A DNA stretch of 64,000 nt from Thiohalorhabdus denitrificans (GCF_001399755.1 NZ_LJCP01000010.1:62001-126000), one strand, 5' to 3'; positions 7,052 to 17,247 are shown, counted from the stretch's first letter. Made by a program: numbers and translations. The notes: generated by a model from the letters alone, not told the origin.

Positions 7052-8508
7052 GGGGGGTAACGGCCCGGGAGGATGGGCTGGCCTATCTTCCTCTGTTCCA
7101 CAACTTCCGAACCCAACCCTGTCTGGTGGTGGGCGGCGGTGAGGTGGCCGAACGCAAGGTGGGCATGCTGCGCCGGGCCGGGGCTCGCATCACCGTGGTG
7201 GCCCCGGATCTGACCGATGGGCTGGCGGCCCTTATGGCCGATGGCAGCATCGCCCATAAGGCTCGGGCCTTCCGCGACACCGACGCCGCCGGGCGGGCGC
7301 TGGTCGTGGCCGCCACCGGCAACGCCGAGGTCAATCGGGCGGTGGCGGCGGTGGCCCGGGAGCTTAACGTCCCGGTCAACGCCGTGGACGACCGCGCCGC
7401 CAGTAGCGCCATCATGCCGGCGGTGGTGGACCGGTCCCCCCTGGTAGTGGCGGTGTCCAGCGGCGGGGCTTCCCCGGTGCTGGCCCGCCGCGTGCGGGCG
7501 CGGCTGGAGCGCGACCTCGAGCCCGGCCTCGGGCCCCTGGCCGCCCTGGCCGACGAATACCGCCACCGGGTCCGGGAACGCCTTCCGGACTTCGACGATC
7601 GCCTCCGCTTCTGGGAGCGGGCGCTGGACGGGGAGGCCGGACGGGCAGCGCGCGCCGGGCGGGACGCCGAGGCCCGGGCCGCTATGGAGGCCGAGCTGGC
7701 GGCGGACCGTTCCACCGCCGCTAATACCGGCGAGGTCTACCTGGTGGGAGCGGGGCCCGGGGATCCGGATCTGCTTACCCTCAAGGCGGCGCGCCTGATG
7801 GGGGAGTGCGACGTGGTCCTGCATGACCGCCTGGTGCCGTCGGCCATCCTCGACCGGGTGCGGCGCGATGCCGAGCGCATCCCCGTGGGCAAGGCCGCCG
7901 GCTGCCACAGTCGCCCCCAGGGGGAGATCAACGGCCTGCTCATCGACCTGGCCCGGGCCGGGAAACGGGTTCTGCGCCTCAAGGGCGGCGACCCGCTGGT
8001 GTTTGGACGCGGCGCCGAGGAGTGGGAGGCCGTAACCGCCGCCGGCATCCCCTGCCAAGTGGTGCCGGGCGTTACCGCCGCCAGCGGCTGCGCTGCGGCC
8101 ACTGGCATCCCCCTGACTCACCGGGGGGTCGCTGAATCGGTGACCCTGGCCACCGGCCATGGCTGTCGCGGCGAACCGGAGCACGACTGGGCGGAGCTGG
8201 CGCAGGACCGGCGCACCAGCGTGTTCTACATGGGGCTGGGCAACCTTCCCCGCCTCCGCGACCGCCTGCTGGTTGCGGGCCGGGCACCGGATACCCCCAC
8301 GGCCGTGGTGGTGGGGGGCACCACCCCCGCCCAGGAAGTGGTGACGGCGACCCTTGCGGAGCTTCCGGAGGTCACGGACCGCCTGCCACGCCGGTCCCCG
8401 GCCCTGATCATCGTCGGCGAGGTGGTGCGCCTGCGGGGCCGCCTCCTGGGCACCCCTCTGGAGCCGGCCCCGGCCCCCGGGGGTGGCGAGGTAAGACCGT
8501 CTTGGTAG
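7048..8508 (+). CDS. cysG: Siroheme synthase (dehydrogenase/ferrochelatase + uroporphyrinogen-III methyltransferase)
   Basis: 486 aa, a full CysG fusion. Residues 1-210 are the precorrin-2 dehydrogenase/sirohydrochlorin ferrochelatase part, with the NAD site VVGGGEVAERKV near 26-37 and the SSGGASPVLAR loop. Residues 226-480 are the SAM-dependent uroporphyrinogen-III C-methyltransferase with VGAGPGDPDLLT, LRLKGGDPLVFGRG and VVPGVTAASG. It converts uroporphyrinogen III to siroheme, the prosthetic group of NirB, which explains its place in this operon. The start overlaps the nirD stop. CysG can also supply sulfite reductase, but no sulfur-assimilation gene is adjacent. Confidence 0.96.
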   Translation: MRGVTAREDGLAYLPLFHNFRTQPCLVVGGGEVAERKVGMLRRAGARITVVAPDLTDGLAALMADGSIAHKARAFRDTDAAGRALVVAATGNAEVNRAVAAVARELNVPVNAVDDRAASSAIMPAVVDRSPLVVAVSSGGASPVLARRVRARLERDLEPGLGPLAALADEYRHRVRERLPDFDDRLRFWERALDGEAGRAARAGRDAEARAAMEAELAADRSTAANTGEVYLVGAGPGDPDLLTLKAARLMGECDVVLHDRLVPSAILDRVRRDAERIPVGKAAGCHSRPQGEINGLLIDLARAGKRVLRLKGGDPLVFGRGAEEWEAVTAAGIPCQVVPGVTAASGCAAATGIPLTHRGVAESVTLATGHGCRGEPEHDWAELAQDRRTSVFYMGLGNLPRLRDRLLVAGRAPDTPTAVVVGGTTPAQEVVTATLAELPEVTDRLPRRSPALIIVGEVVRLRGRLLGTPLEPAPAPGGGEVRPSW

Positions 8509-9338
8509 GGGATGGCGCCAAGGGGCGGCTTCGGGGGAGGCGCGTGGCCCTTCCGGAGAGCCGCGAGCTGGACCTGCTGGCCCGCATGCTTGCGGACCGC
8601 GGCGCCGAGCCGGTGCGCTGCCCCCTGGTGAGCATCCGCGACAACCCGGACCGGGAGCCGGTGCTCGATTGGCTCGACCGGCTGTTGGGGGGCGAGCTGG
8701 ACCACCTGGTGCTCTTCACCGGCGAGGGCCTGCGCCGGCTCCTGGCGGTGGCCACGGAGCGCGGGCGACAGCGGGAATTGGTCGCGGCCCTGGCGCGGAT
8801 CCCGGTGACCGCGCGCGGTCCCAAGCCAGCCCGCGAGCTCCGTCGGCTCGGCCTGCAGCCTGACCACGCTCCCCAGGAGGCCACCACCGGCGGCCTCATC
8901 CACAGCCTGTCCGCGCTGGGGCTGAACGGCCGCCGGGTAGGGGTGCAGCTCTACGGAGCCGAGCCCAACGAGCCCTTTATGGCCTTCCTGCGCGAGGCCG
9001 GGGCCGAACCGGATCCCGTGGCCCCCTATATCTACGCCTCCGAGGCCGAGAACCGACGGGTAGCGGAACTGTTGGACGAGCTGGAAGGGGGGCAACTGGA
9101 CTCCATCGCCTTCACCAGCAGGCAGCAGGTGCGCCGGTTGTTCCAGGTGGCGGGGCGGGTCGGCCGGGAGGAGGGGCTGGCGGCCGCCCTGTTGGAGACG
9201 CCGGTGGCCGCCGTGGGCCCGGTGGTGGCGGAGGCCCTGAGCCAACGGGGGGTCCCCCCAGCCATTACCCCCCAAGGCAGCTATTTCATGAAGCCCCTGG
9301 TGCGGGCCCTGGAGTCGGAGCTGGGTGGCTTCGGGTGA
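8502..9338 (+). CDS. hemD: Uroporphyrinogen-III synthase family protein
   Basis: 278 aa. It resembles HemD, which cyclises hydroxymethylbilane to uroporphyrinogen III. The two-lobed pattern is visible: ALPESRELDLLARML at the N-terminus, then YGAEPN in the hinge half, SIAFTSRQQVRRLF and VAAVGPVVAEAL near the C-terminus. HemD sequences diverge strongly, so family context matters. The gene overlaps the end of cysG and makes the substrate that CysG methylates. The start is a TTG at 8502 preceded by GAGG at a long spacing; it is the least certain start in the operon. This may be a siroheme-dedicated second copy; a housekeeping hemD would sit elsewhere. Confidence 0.82.
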   Translation: MVGDGAKGRLRGRRVALPESRELDLLARMLADRGAEPVRCPLVSIRDNPDREPVLDWLDRLLGGELDHLVLFTGEGLRRLLAVATERGRQRELVAALARIPVTARGPKPARELRRLGLQPDHAPQEATTGGLIHSLSALGLNGRRVGVQLYGAEPNEPFMAFLREAGAEPDPVAPYIYASEAENRRVAELLDELEGGQLDSIAFTSRQQVRRLFQVAGRVGREEGLAAALLETPVAAVGPVVAEALSQRGVPPAITPQGSYFMKPLVRALESELGGFG

Positions 9339-9342
9339 GTCG

Positions 9343-9390
9343 CGCCCTGGTTTGGGGCAACTCCCGGGCGCTGGCCTCCAACATGGTGCA
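9343..9390. promoter_or_regulatory. NtrC-like site pair upstream of amtB
   Basis: CGCCCT-GGTTT-GGGGCA (9343-9359) and GCCTCC-AACAT-GGTGCA (9374-9390) match 8 and 9 of 12 arm bases. They start 31 bp apart and are centred about 131 and 100 bases before the inferred amtB start. The first begins five bases after the hemD stop. Confidence 0.5.
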
Positions 9391-9454
9391 TCCGGCCCCC
9401 TCCTGGGCTTCCTTGTTCTGTTTACCTTCCTGATTTTGTGTCTTTGCCCGTCTT

Positions 9455-9470
9455 TGGTGCGGATCTTGCC
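9455..9470 (+). promoter_or_regulatory. Sigma-54 type promoter of amtB
   Basis: TGGTGCGGATCTTGCC keeps GG-N10-GC and the -12 TTGC, but CA in the -24 box is TG. The inferred start near 9482 gives a 25-base leader. It is weaker than the other sigma-54 matches in the window. Confidence 0.5.
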
Positions 9471-9506
9471 TCCCGGTGCCCCCAAACGGACCAACCCGGA
9501 GGCCCC

Positions 9507-10715
9507 ATGGACGTGCATTCCGCCGCTGCCGACACCCTCTTCGTTCTCCTCGGCGCCATCATGGTGCTGGCCATGCACTCCGGCTTCGCCTTCCTCGAAG
9601 TGGGCACAGTGCGCAAAAAGAACCAGGTCAATGCCCTGGTCAAGATCCTGTCCGATTTCTCCGTGTCCACAGTGGTGTATTTCTTCCTCGGCTACACCCT
9701 GGCCTACGGTTCCGGATTCCTGCTGGGAGCCGAGGAGCTGGTGGCGGCCAACGGCTACGAACTGGTCAAATTCTTCTTCCTGGCCACCTTCGCGGCCGCC
9801 ATCCCCGCCATAATCTCGGGCGGAATCGCCGAGCGGGCCCGCTTCGGTCCGCAGCTGGCGGCTACGGCCCTTCTGGTGGGCCTCGTTTATCCCGTGTTTG
9901 AGGGCATCACCTGGAACGGCAATTTCGGCTTCCAGGACTGGCTCGCGGCTACCTTTGGAGCCGGTTTCCACGACTTCGCCGGTTCCGTTGTGGTTCACGG
10001 CGTGGGCGGTTGGGTCGCCCTGGCCGCTGTGCTTTTGCTGGGGCCCCGCCACGGCCGCTACGGGAAGAATGGGGTTGTCTATGCCCACCCGCCCTCCAGC
10101 ATCCCCTTCTTGGCGCTGGGGGCCTGGATCCTGGCGGTGGGCTGGTTCGGCTTTAACGTCATGTCCGCCCAGGCCGTCGACGGGATCAGCGGCTTGGTGG
10201 CCCTAAACAGCCTCATGGCCATGGTGGGCGGCACCCTGGCTGGCCTGTTCGTGGGCCGCAATGACCCGGGGTTTGTGCATAACGGCCCGCTGGCGGGCCT
10301 GGTGGCGGTGTGCGCCGGCTCCGACGTCATGCATCCAGCCGGGGCCTTGGCCACCGGGGCGGTGGCCGGCGCCCTGTTCGTGGGCACCTTTACCCTCACC
10401 CAGAACCGGTGGAAGATCGACGACGTGCTGGGGGTATGGCCGTTGCATGGCCTGTGCGGCGCCTGGGGCGGCATCGCCGCCGGTATCTTCGGGGCCAAGG
10501 CACTGGGCGGCCTGGGCGGAGTGAGCCTGGCCGCGCAGGTGGTGGGCACCCTCCTGGGCGTGGCCATCGCCTTGGCGGGCGGGGTGCTGGTGTACGGCGT
10601 GCTGCGCAACCTGGTCGGTCTCCGCCTCTCCCAGGAGCAGGAGTTCGAAGGCGCCGACCTTTCCCTGCACCACATCGAATCCGAACCGGAGTTTGATGGC
10701 GTTTTACGAGGCTGA
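9507..10715 (+). CDS. amtB: Ammonium transporter (Amt family)
   Basis: 402 aa with about 11 hydrophobic segments and an outward N-terminus, matching trimeric Amt channels of the inner membrane. The twin histidines of the pore are H164 (VVVHGVGG) and H314 (WPLHGLCG). The segment FEGITWNGNFG and the motif DDVLGVWPLHG are typical. The ATG at 9507 follows CGGAGG; the frame is open upstream but without a ribosome site. No glnK lies next to it, unlike many amtB genes, so its PII regulator must be elsewhere. It recaptures ammonium leaking from cyanase, urease and nitrite reduction. Confidence 0.94.
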   Translation: MDVHSAAADTLFVLLGAIMVLAMHSGFAFLEVGTVRKKNQVNALVKILSDFSVSTVVYFFLGYTLAYGSGFLLGAEELVAANGYELVKFFFLATFAAAIPAIISGGIAERARFGPQLAATALLVGLVYPVFEGITWNGNFGFQDWLAATFGAGFHDFAGSVVVHGVGGWVALAAVLLLGPRHGRYGKNGVVYAHPPSSIPFLALGAWILAVGWFGFNVMSAQAVDGISGLVALNSLMAMVGGTLAGLFVGRNDPGFVHNGPLAGLVAVCAGSDVMHPAGALATGAVAGALFVGTFTLTQNRWKIDDVLGVWPLHGLCGAWGGIAAGIFGAKALGGLGGVSLAAQVVGTLLGVAIALAGGVLVYGVLRNLVGLRLSQEQEFEGADLSLHHIESEPEFDGVLRG

Positions 10716-10884
10716 CAGGGCCCGGACCAATTTCCTCCCCAACCCCCTCGGGAAAGGGGGGAGGCAGGGGTAAGCCCTCTGGGGGAAATGGAAGGTAAGG
10801 TTTCGAAGTGGGACACCAGGGGGTATCCAGGTGGTCAGAGGCGAGCGAGGTAATAACCGTCCGCATCCCGGTCCATAGGCCCCG

Positions 10885-10909
10885 AGTTCGAACCCTGTCC
10901 CCGGCGCCC
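10885..10909 (+). other. tRNA 3'-end-like fragment (possible relic or attachment site)
   Basis: The stretch contains a canonical T-loop TTCGAAC (10887-10893) followed by CCTGT, CCCCGGC, G and CCC. These sit exactly where a tRNA has T-stem 3' strand, acceptor 3' strand, discriminator and CCA (here CCC). The 5' T-stem strand (CCGAG) does not pair and no acceptor partner is seen upstream, so it is not a functional tRNA. Such 3' ends are typical scars of elements that integrate into tRNA genes. Chance resemblance is possible. Confidence 0.3.
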
Positions 10910-10927
10910 CCGGCTCCTTCCGGTGCA

Positions 10928-10959
10928 ATGGCTTGCCCTTCCAGGGCAAGCCATTTTTT
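10928..10959 (+). terminator. Strong terminator downstream of amtB and the tRNA-like fragment
   Basis: An 11-bp perfect stem ATGGCTTGCCC / GGGCAAGCCAT with a 5-base loop is followed by a T tract. It lies 213 bases after the amtB stop, so it could end amtB transcription or a separate short transcript. The rest of 10716-11192 holds no gene I can support. Confidence 0.85.
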
Positions 10960-11192
10960 CAACTTGTCGGGGTCTTCCCCCTCCCCCCCATCCCGGAATC
11001 CTGGCTAGTCCTGGGAGCAGTCCGCCAGACGTCCATGGCTCCCTTCAGCTAGCGCCTTACAAGCTCGCGATCCGACCCAATCCTCCTGTCCGTGGCCAAT
11101 GGAAGGGGGCATGCCCGACAAACCGTTTCGCATGGCTGCCGTTGATCCACCCCCATACGGGTAGCGCGTCGGGGCGCGCCCCAACCGGATCC

Positions 11193-11240
11193 CGCACCAA
11201 TATGGGGCGGCGGCGGCAATTCCCGCACCATGCTGGCCTA
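11193..11240. promoter_or_regulatory. NtrC-like site pair upstream of the urease operon
   Basis: CGCACC-AATAT-GGGGCG (11193-11209) and CGCACC-ATGCT-GGCCTA (11224-11240) match 9 and 8 of 12 arm bases and start 31 bp apart. They lie about 170 and 139 bases before the inferred start. Between them and the promoter is an AT-rich stretch (11282-11325) that could allow DNA looping. Confidence 0.55.
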
Positions 11241-11343
11241 GCACCTCCGCCTTCCTTGCATCCACCCGACGGGCCCAAACCTGCCAATTTTCTTTCAAAA
11301 AAACAGTATATTAACCAAAGATCCGGTTAGCTTGGGGGCGTAA

Positions 11344-11359
11344 TGGCACGGCCATTGCG
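11344..11359 (+). promoter_or_regulatory. Sigma-54 promoter of the urease operon
   Basis: TGGCACGGCCATTGCG is the best -24/-12 match in the window: TGGCACG-N4-TTGC with only the last base off consensus. The start would be near 11371, 37 bases before the first urease-operon gene. Confidence 0.8.
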
Positions 11360-11407
11360 ATATCCGCCAATAGAGTTTGGTGGAAACCCGTAGAGGAGAA
11401 GAATCTG

Positions 11408-12037
11408 GTGTTGATGGAACCGGCGGGGATACTTGCCCTGGGCTTCGGTCTGGGCGCCCTCCATGCCCTCGACGCAGACCACCTGCTGGCGGTGACCGGC
11501 CTTTCGGGATCCGAAACCAGGCAGTCCGGCGGTCTACGCTACTGCCTTCCCTGGGCCTTGGGCCACGGGATGGCCCTGTTCGCGGTTGGCGGTGCGGTGC
11601 TGGCCCTCGATCTGGCCATTCCGCACCGTTTGAGTGCCTGGGCCGAGATCCTGGTGGGGGTACTGCTCGCCTACATCGGTGCCCGGCTGGTGGGAAACTG
11701 GTGGACGGAGCGATACCCGCGCGGGGAGGGCGAGGCACCACGGTCCCGGGGCGCCTACCTGGTGGGTTTGATCCATGGCACGGCCGGAACAGCCCCCCTG
11801 CTGGCGGTCCTCCCCGCTGCGGCAATGCACTCGGAATGGGCGGGACTGGCCTACCTGGCCATCTTCTGCGTGGGGGTCCTGACCGCCATGCTGGCCTTCG
11901 GCGGTGTGCTGGGCTCAACCATCGCCGCACTGGCCCGGCGGCGCGACCGCTCCCTGGGCATGGCTCGCGCCGGCATCGGGATCACCGCCTTCACCATGGG
12001 CCTGGTTTTGGTGGGGGAGACCTGGGCCCATGGCTGA
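11408..12037 (+). CDS. Nickel-transporter-like membrane protein of the urease operon (UreH/NiCoT type)
   Basis: 209 aa, hydrophobic throughout with about six membrane segments. The N-terminus has HALDADHL, the HX4DH signature of nickel/cobalt permeases of the NiCoT/UreH group. It is the first gene of the urease operon, so nickel delivery for the urease active site is the likely role. The GTG start at 11408 has AGGAG 10 bases upstream; an ATG two codons on (11414) is the alternative but sits far from that site. It overlaps ureD by 8 bases. It is too short for a full-length NixA, and whether it transports alone is not known. Confidence 0.75.
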   Translation: MLMEPAGILALGFGLGALHALDADHLLAVTGLSGSETRQSGGLRYCLPWALGHGMALFAVGGAVLALDLAIPHRLSAWAEILVGVLLAYIGARLVGNWWTERYPRGEGEAPRSRGAYLVGLIHGTAGTAPLLAVLPAAAMHSEWAGLAYLAIFCVGVLTAMLAFGGVLGSTIAALARRRDRSLGMARAGIGITAFTMGLVLVGETWAHG

Positions 12038-12866
12038 TCCGGCCCTTCTCCACGAGGGTTGGCGCGGCGAGCTGCGCCTCGGCTTCCGGCGGCGCGGCGC
12101 CCGCACCGTCCTCTCGGAGCGCCGCCACCGGGGCCCGCTCCTGGTTCAGCGCCCCTTCTACCCCGAGGCGGACGGCACCTGCCACGCCTATCTCCTCCAT
12201 CCGCCTGGCGGGGTGGTAGGGGGGGACCGGCTGTTCCTCGGGGCGACCCTGCGCCCGGAGAGCCGGGCGGTGATTACCACCCCGGGCGCCAACAAACTCT
12301 ACCGCAGCGAGGGACACGGGGCGGTGGTGGACCAAAGGCTGGTAGTGGGGCGGGACGCCGCATTGGAGTGGCTGCCCCAGGAGACCATCGCCTTCGCGGG
12401 GAGCCGCGCCCGGCTGCGTACCCGCGTGGACCTTGTGGAAGGCGGCCGCTTCCTGGGCTGGGAGGTGCTCTGCCTGGGTCGCCCCGCCGTCGGCGAGGGC
12501 TTCGGCCACGGCGGCTGCCGCCAGGAGCTCGAGATTTGGCGGGAGGGGCGCCCCCTGCTGCTGGAGCGTGCCTCCCTCACCGGTGGTTCCGGACTGCTGC
12601 AGGGCCCCTGGGGCCTTCACGGGCAGCCGGTGACCGCCACTTTCGCTGCCGTTCCCGGAGGTCCCGAGGCGGTGGCGCTAGCACGTGGGGTGCTCGGCGC
12701 CCCTTCGCAGGCCTTCACCGTGACCCTCCTCGACGATGTTCTGGTGGCCCGCTATCGCGGACCGGATGCGGGCGAGGCCCGCCAGGGGTTCCAGGCACTG
12801 TGGGCGGCCCTGCGCCCGGGGCTGCTGGGGAGGCCGCCGGTGGCGCCCCGCATCTGGCGAACCTGA
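12030..12866 (+). CDS. ureD: Urease accessory protein UreD
   Basis: 278 aa, normal for UreD (UreH in some species), the scaffold that binds apo-urease and recruits UreF and UreG during nickel insertion. Typical segments are LVQRPFYPE near residue 33, [10 protein letters not shown] near 56, and [10 protein letters not shown] near 89. It starts inside the end of the preceding membrane-protein gene and precedes ureA by 23 bases, so it is in the operon. It probably acts in the cytoplasm as a UreDFG complex on UreABC. Confidence 0.94.
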   Translation: MADPALLHEGWRGELRLGFRRRGARTVLSERRHRGPLLVQRPFYPEADGTCHAYLLHPPGGVVGGDRLFLGATLRPESRAVITTPGANKLYRSEGHGAVVDQRLVVGRDAALEWLPQETIAFAGSRARLRTRVDLVEGGRFLGWEVLCLGRPAVGEGFGHGGCRQELEIWREGRPLLLERASLTGGSGLLQGPWGLHGQPVTATFAAVPGGPEAVALARGVLGAPSQAFTVTLLDDVLVARYRGPDAGEARQGFQALWAALRPGLLGRPPVAPRIWRT

Positions 12867-12889
12867 ATCTGTTACCCAAGGAGAACGGC

Positions 12890-13192
12890 ATGGAGCTGAC
12901 CCCCCGTGAGAAGGACAAGCTGCTGCTGTATACCGCAGCCATGGTCGCCCGGGAGCGCAAGGAGCGCGGCGTGAAGCTGAACTATACCGAGGCCTCCGCC
13001 TACATCGCCTCGGCCCTGGCCGAGGGTGCCCGCGACGGACGGGGGGTGGCGGAGCTCATGGACTACGGCCGCGGCCTGCTCAGCCGCGACGACGTCATGA
13101 GCGGTGTGCCGGAAATGCTGGAGGAGGTGCAGGTGGAGGCCACTTTCCGCGACGGCACTAAGCTGGTCACCGTCCACAACCCTATTCCCTGA
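12890..13192 (+). CDS. ureA: Urease gamma subunit
   Basis: 100 aa, the standard length of a separate bacterial gamma subunit. It begins [20 protein letters not shown], and contains [10 protein letters not shown] and ends in VTVHNPIP, all characteristic. It assembles with UreB and UreC into the (alpha-beta-gamma)3 enzyme. An AAGGAGAA ribosome site precedes the ATG. Confidence 0.97.
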   Translation: MELTPREKDKLLLYTAAMVARERKERGVKLNYTEASAYIASALAEGARDGRGVAELMDYGRGLLSRDDVMSGVPEMLEEVQVEATFRDGTKLVTVHNPIP

Positions 13193-13211
13193 CACCACGC
13201 AGGAGCGAACC

Positions 13212-13525
13212 GTGATCCCAGGTGAGATCTTGCCGGCCGAGGAGGCCTTGGCCCTCAACAAGGGCCGCGAAACCGTCCGGGTCACCGTGGCCAACCCCGG
13301 CGACCGCCCGGTCCAGGTGGGCTCCCATTTCCATTTCTACGAGGTGAACCGCGCCCTCGATTTCGACCGCGCCGCCGCCTACGGCTTCCGGCTGAACATT
13401 CCGGCGGGCACCGCCGTGCGCTTCGAGCCCGGCCAGCGCCGGGAAGTGGAGCTGGTGGCCTTCGCCGGGGCCCGGCGGGTCTACGGCTTCAACGGCCAGG
13501 TCATGGGGCCCCTGGAGGAAACGAA

Positions 13526-13529
<4 letters not shown>
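13212..13529 (+). CDS. ureB: Urease beta subunit
   Basis: 105 aa, standard for UreB. It starts IPGEILP after a GTG at 13212, with AGGAG at 13201-13205. Typical segments are SHFHFYEVN and [18 protein letters not shown]-like residues near 55-75, with Y in place of the first F. Its stop overlaps the ureC ATG (ATGA), so the two are translationally coupled. Confidence 0.97.
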
Positions 13530-15229
<1,700 letters not shown>

Positions 15230-15245
15230 ATCGGAGGGTCCACTC

Positions 15246-15707
15246 GTGCAGCGACTGATCGAGCGATACACCGAGCCCACCGAACCCCAGACCACGCTGA
15301 CCCTGCCCTGCGAGGTCCGCCAGCGCAGCCGGGCCCGGGTGCGGCTCGACGACGGCGAGGAGGCGGGGCTGTTCCTGCCCCGCGGCACCTTCCTGCGCGG
15401 CGGCGACCGGCTGCGGGCGGAGTCCGGGCTTGTGGTGGAGGTGGTGGCCGCCCAGGAGCCGGTGACTACCGCCTACGCCCCGGATGAGCCCGCCCTGGCG
15501 CGCGCCTGCTACCACCTCGGCAACCGCCACGTGCCCCTGCAGGTGGGCGAGTTCTGGGTGCGCTACGGCCAGGATCACGTGCTCGACGGCATGGTGGCGG
15601 GGCTGGGCCTCGAGCCGGTGGCCGAATTCACTGTGTTCGAGCCGGAGGAGGGCGCCTTCGCCGGCCACAACCACGGGCACCACGCTCGCCGGGAAATCTC
15701 CGGATGA
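15246..15707 (+). CDS. ureE: Urease nickel metallochaperone
   Basis: 153 aa. UreE is a dimer that carries nickel to the UreDFG-urease complex. The N-terminal peptide-binding domain includes LPRGTFLRGGDRL; the metal-binding domain has CYHLGNRHVPLQV. The C-terminus has a short histidine cluster HNHGHH that can bind extra nickel, shorter than the His-rich tail of Klebsiella UreE. The GTG start at 15246 follows CGGAGG. The stop overlaps the ureF start. Confidence 0.94.
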   Translation: MQRLIERYTEPTEPQTTLTLPCEVRQRSRARVRLDDGEEAGLFLPRGTFLRGGDRLRAESGLVVEVVAAQEPVTTAYAPDEPALARACYHLGNRHVPLQVGEFWVRYGQDHVLDGMVAGLGLEPVAEFTVFEPEEGAFAGHNHGHHARREISG

Positions 15708-16372
15708 CCTCCGGCCTGGTGCGCCTGCTCCAGCTCACCAGCCCGGCCCTGCCGGTAGGGGCCTACGCGTTCTCCCAGGGGTTGGAACAGGCGGTGGCGG
15801 CGGGTTGGGTCACCGGTGAGGAGAGCACCGGGGACTGGCTGGGCGGCCAGCTGGAGCACGGCCTCGGCGGCTGGGACCTGCCGGTCCTCTACCGACTTCA
15901 CGATGCCTGGTCGGTGGGGGATGAAGGGCGCGCCCGGATCTGGAGCCGTTTCCTGCAGGCGGGGCGGGAATCCGGCGAGCTGCTCGCCGAGGACCGCCAT
16001 CTGGGCCAGGCGTTGGCTCGACTGCTGGGTGACCTCGGCATGGAGGGAGCCACGGCGTGGGCAGGCCACCGGGAAGTCACCTTCGCCGCCCTGTTCGCCC
16101 GGGCGGCGGTGGGGTGGGGGATCCCTTGGCGCGAATGCGGCCACGGCTTCGCCTGGGCGTGGCTGGAGAACCAGGTGGCGGCGGCGGTGAAGCTGGTGCC
16201 CCTCGGGCAGACCGCCGGCCAGCGCCTCCAGCTCGCCCTCGGCGACCGGATCCCAGGGGTGGTGGATGCCGCCGCCCACCTGGAGGACGAGGACCTGGGC
16301 GGAACCCTTCCGGGCCTGGCCGCTGCCAGTGCCGCCCACGAGACCCAGTACACCCGCTTGTTTCGTTCGTAA
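15704..16372 (+). CDS. ureF: Urease accessory protein UreF
   Basis: 222 aa, normal for UreF, the GTPase-gating partner in nickel insertion. LLQLTSPALPVGAYAFSQGL at the N-terminus and a C-terminal TRLFRS are family hallmarks. Mostly alpha-helical and cytoplasmic. It is coupled to ureE by an ATGA overlap, and ureG follows after 21 bases. Confidence 0.95.
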   Translation: MTSGLVRLLQLTSPALPVGAYAFSQGLEQAVAAGWVTGEESTGDWLGGQLEHGLGGWDLPVLYRLHDAWSVGDEGRARIWSRFLQAGRESGELLAEDRHLGQALARLLGDLGMEGATAWAGHREVTFAALFARAAVGWGIPWRECGHGFAWAWLENQVAAAVKLVPLGQTAGQRLQLALGDRIPGVVDAAAHLEDEDLGGTLPGLAAASAAHETQYTRLFRS

Positions 16373-16393
16373 GCCAAGGAGAGGGAAACGGTC

Positions 16394-17014
16394 ATGGAGA
16401 GCCAACAACCCCTGCGCGTCGGCATCGGCGGACCCGTGGGATCGGGGAAGACCGCGCTGCTCGACGCCCTGTGCAAACGCATGAGCGCCGATTACAGCCT
16501 GGGGGTGGTCACCAACGACATCTATACCCGCGAGGACGCGGAATTCTTGGTCCGCACCGGAGCGCTGCCCGAGGAGCGCATCCTGGGCGTGGAGACCGGG
16601 GGCTGCCCGCATACCGCCATCCGGGAGGACGCTTCCATGAACCTGAACGCGGTGGGCGAGCTGGCCATCCGCTTTCCGGGCCTGGACCTCGTTCTGGTGG
16701 AGTCGGGGGGCGACAACCTGAGCGCCACATTCAGCCCCGAGCTCTCCGATCTCACCATCTACGTCATCGACGTCTCCGCCGGGGACAAGATCCCGCGCAA
16801 AGGTGGCCCGGGCATCACCGGCTCGGACCTGCTGGTGATCAACAAGACGGACCTCGCCCCCATGGTTGGGGCCTCCCTGGAGGTCATGGACCACGATGCC
16901 CGCACCATGCGGGGTGATCGCCCCTTCGTGTTCACCAACCTGCAATCGGGGGCGGGCCTCGAAGAAGTTGCGCATTTCATCCAGGAAGCCGGCATGCTCT
17001 CGGTTACCACCTAA
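16394..17014 (+). CDS. ureG: Urease accessory GTPase UreG
   Basis: 206 aa, standard. SIMIBI-class GTPase that powers nickel delivery to urease. P-loop [10 protein letters not shown] is near residues 14-23, the [15 protein letters not shown] segment near 38, the metal-site motif [17 protein letters not shown] near 64-80, and NKTDLAP is the guanine-specificity motif. It is the last gene of the urease operon and is followed by a terminator. Confidence 0.97.
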   Translation: MESQQPLRVGIGGPVGSGKTALLDALCKRMSADYSLGVVTNDIYTREDAEFLVRTGALPEERILGVETGGCPHTAIREDASMNLNAVGELAIRFPGLDLVLVESGGDNLSATFSPELSDLTIYVIDVSAGDKIPRKGGPGITGSDLLVINKTDLAPMVGASLEVMDHDARTMRGDRPFVFTNLQSGAGLEEVAHFIQEAGMLSVTT

Positions 17015-17041
17015 CCACCAGAAATTTCCGGTCTCCTCCGG

Positions 17042-17087
17042 CGGCCCATAGGGGGCGAATCTTCGCTCTCCTTTGGGCCGTTTTTTT
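17042..17087 (+). terminator. Terminator of the urease operon
   Basis: The outer stem CGGCCCA / TGGGCCG with an inner GCGAA/TTCGC helix is followed by seven T, 28 bases after the ureG stop. Confidence 0.85.
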
Positions 17088-17136
17088 GGTCCGGAGCATT
17101 ACCTTTTTTCATAAGCCGTACGGGGGGAAGAAGGGC

Positions 17137-17184
17137 CGCTCTAAATTAATGCAGTCTCCTTTCCAAATGCCCCAATAAGGGGCG
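17137..17184. promoter_or_regulatory. NtrC-like site pair upstream of the porin-urt operon
   Basis: CGCTCT-AAATT-AATGCA (17137-17153) and TGCCCC-AATAA-GGGGCG (17168-17184) match 7 and 9 of 12 arm bases and start 31 bp apart. Their centres are about 130 and 99 bases before the inferred start. A very AT-rich stretch (17185-17248) separates them from the promoter. Confidence 0.5.
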
Positions 17185-17247
17185 ATATATTGGTTTAAAT
17201 TCGTATTATAGACAAAAAAGACACGCAAAAACAACAATTTAGGGTTT

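Noticed and set aside
9455-9470. Calling the amtB element a perfect sigma-54 promoter
   Set aside because: The -24 box has TG in place of CA. It is kept only as a lower-confidence element because of spacing, position and the site pair upstream.
10818-10909. A complete tRNA gene upstream of the terminator at 10928
   Set aside because: The T-loop is canonical, but the T-stem does not pair and no matching 5' acceptor strand or clear anticodon arm could be found.
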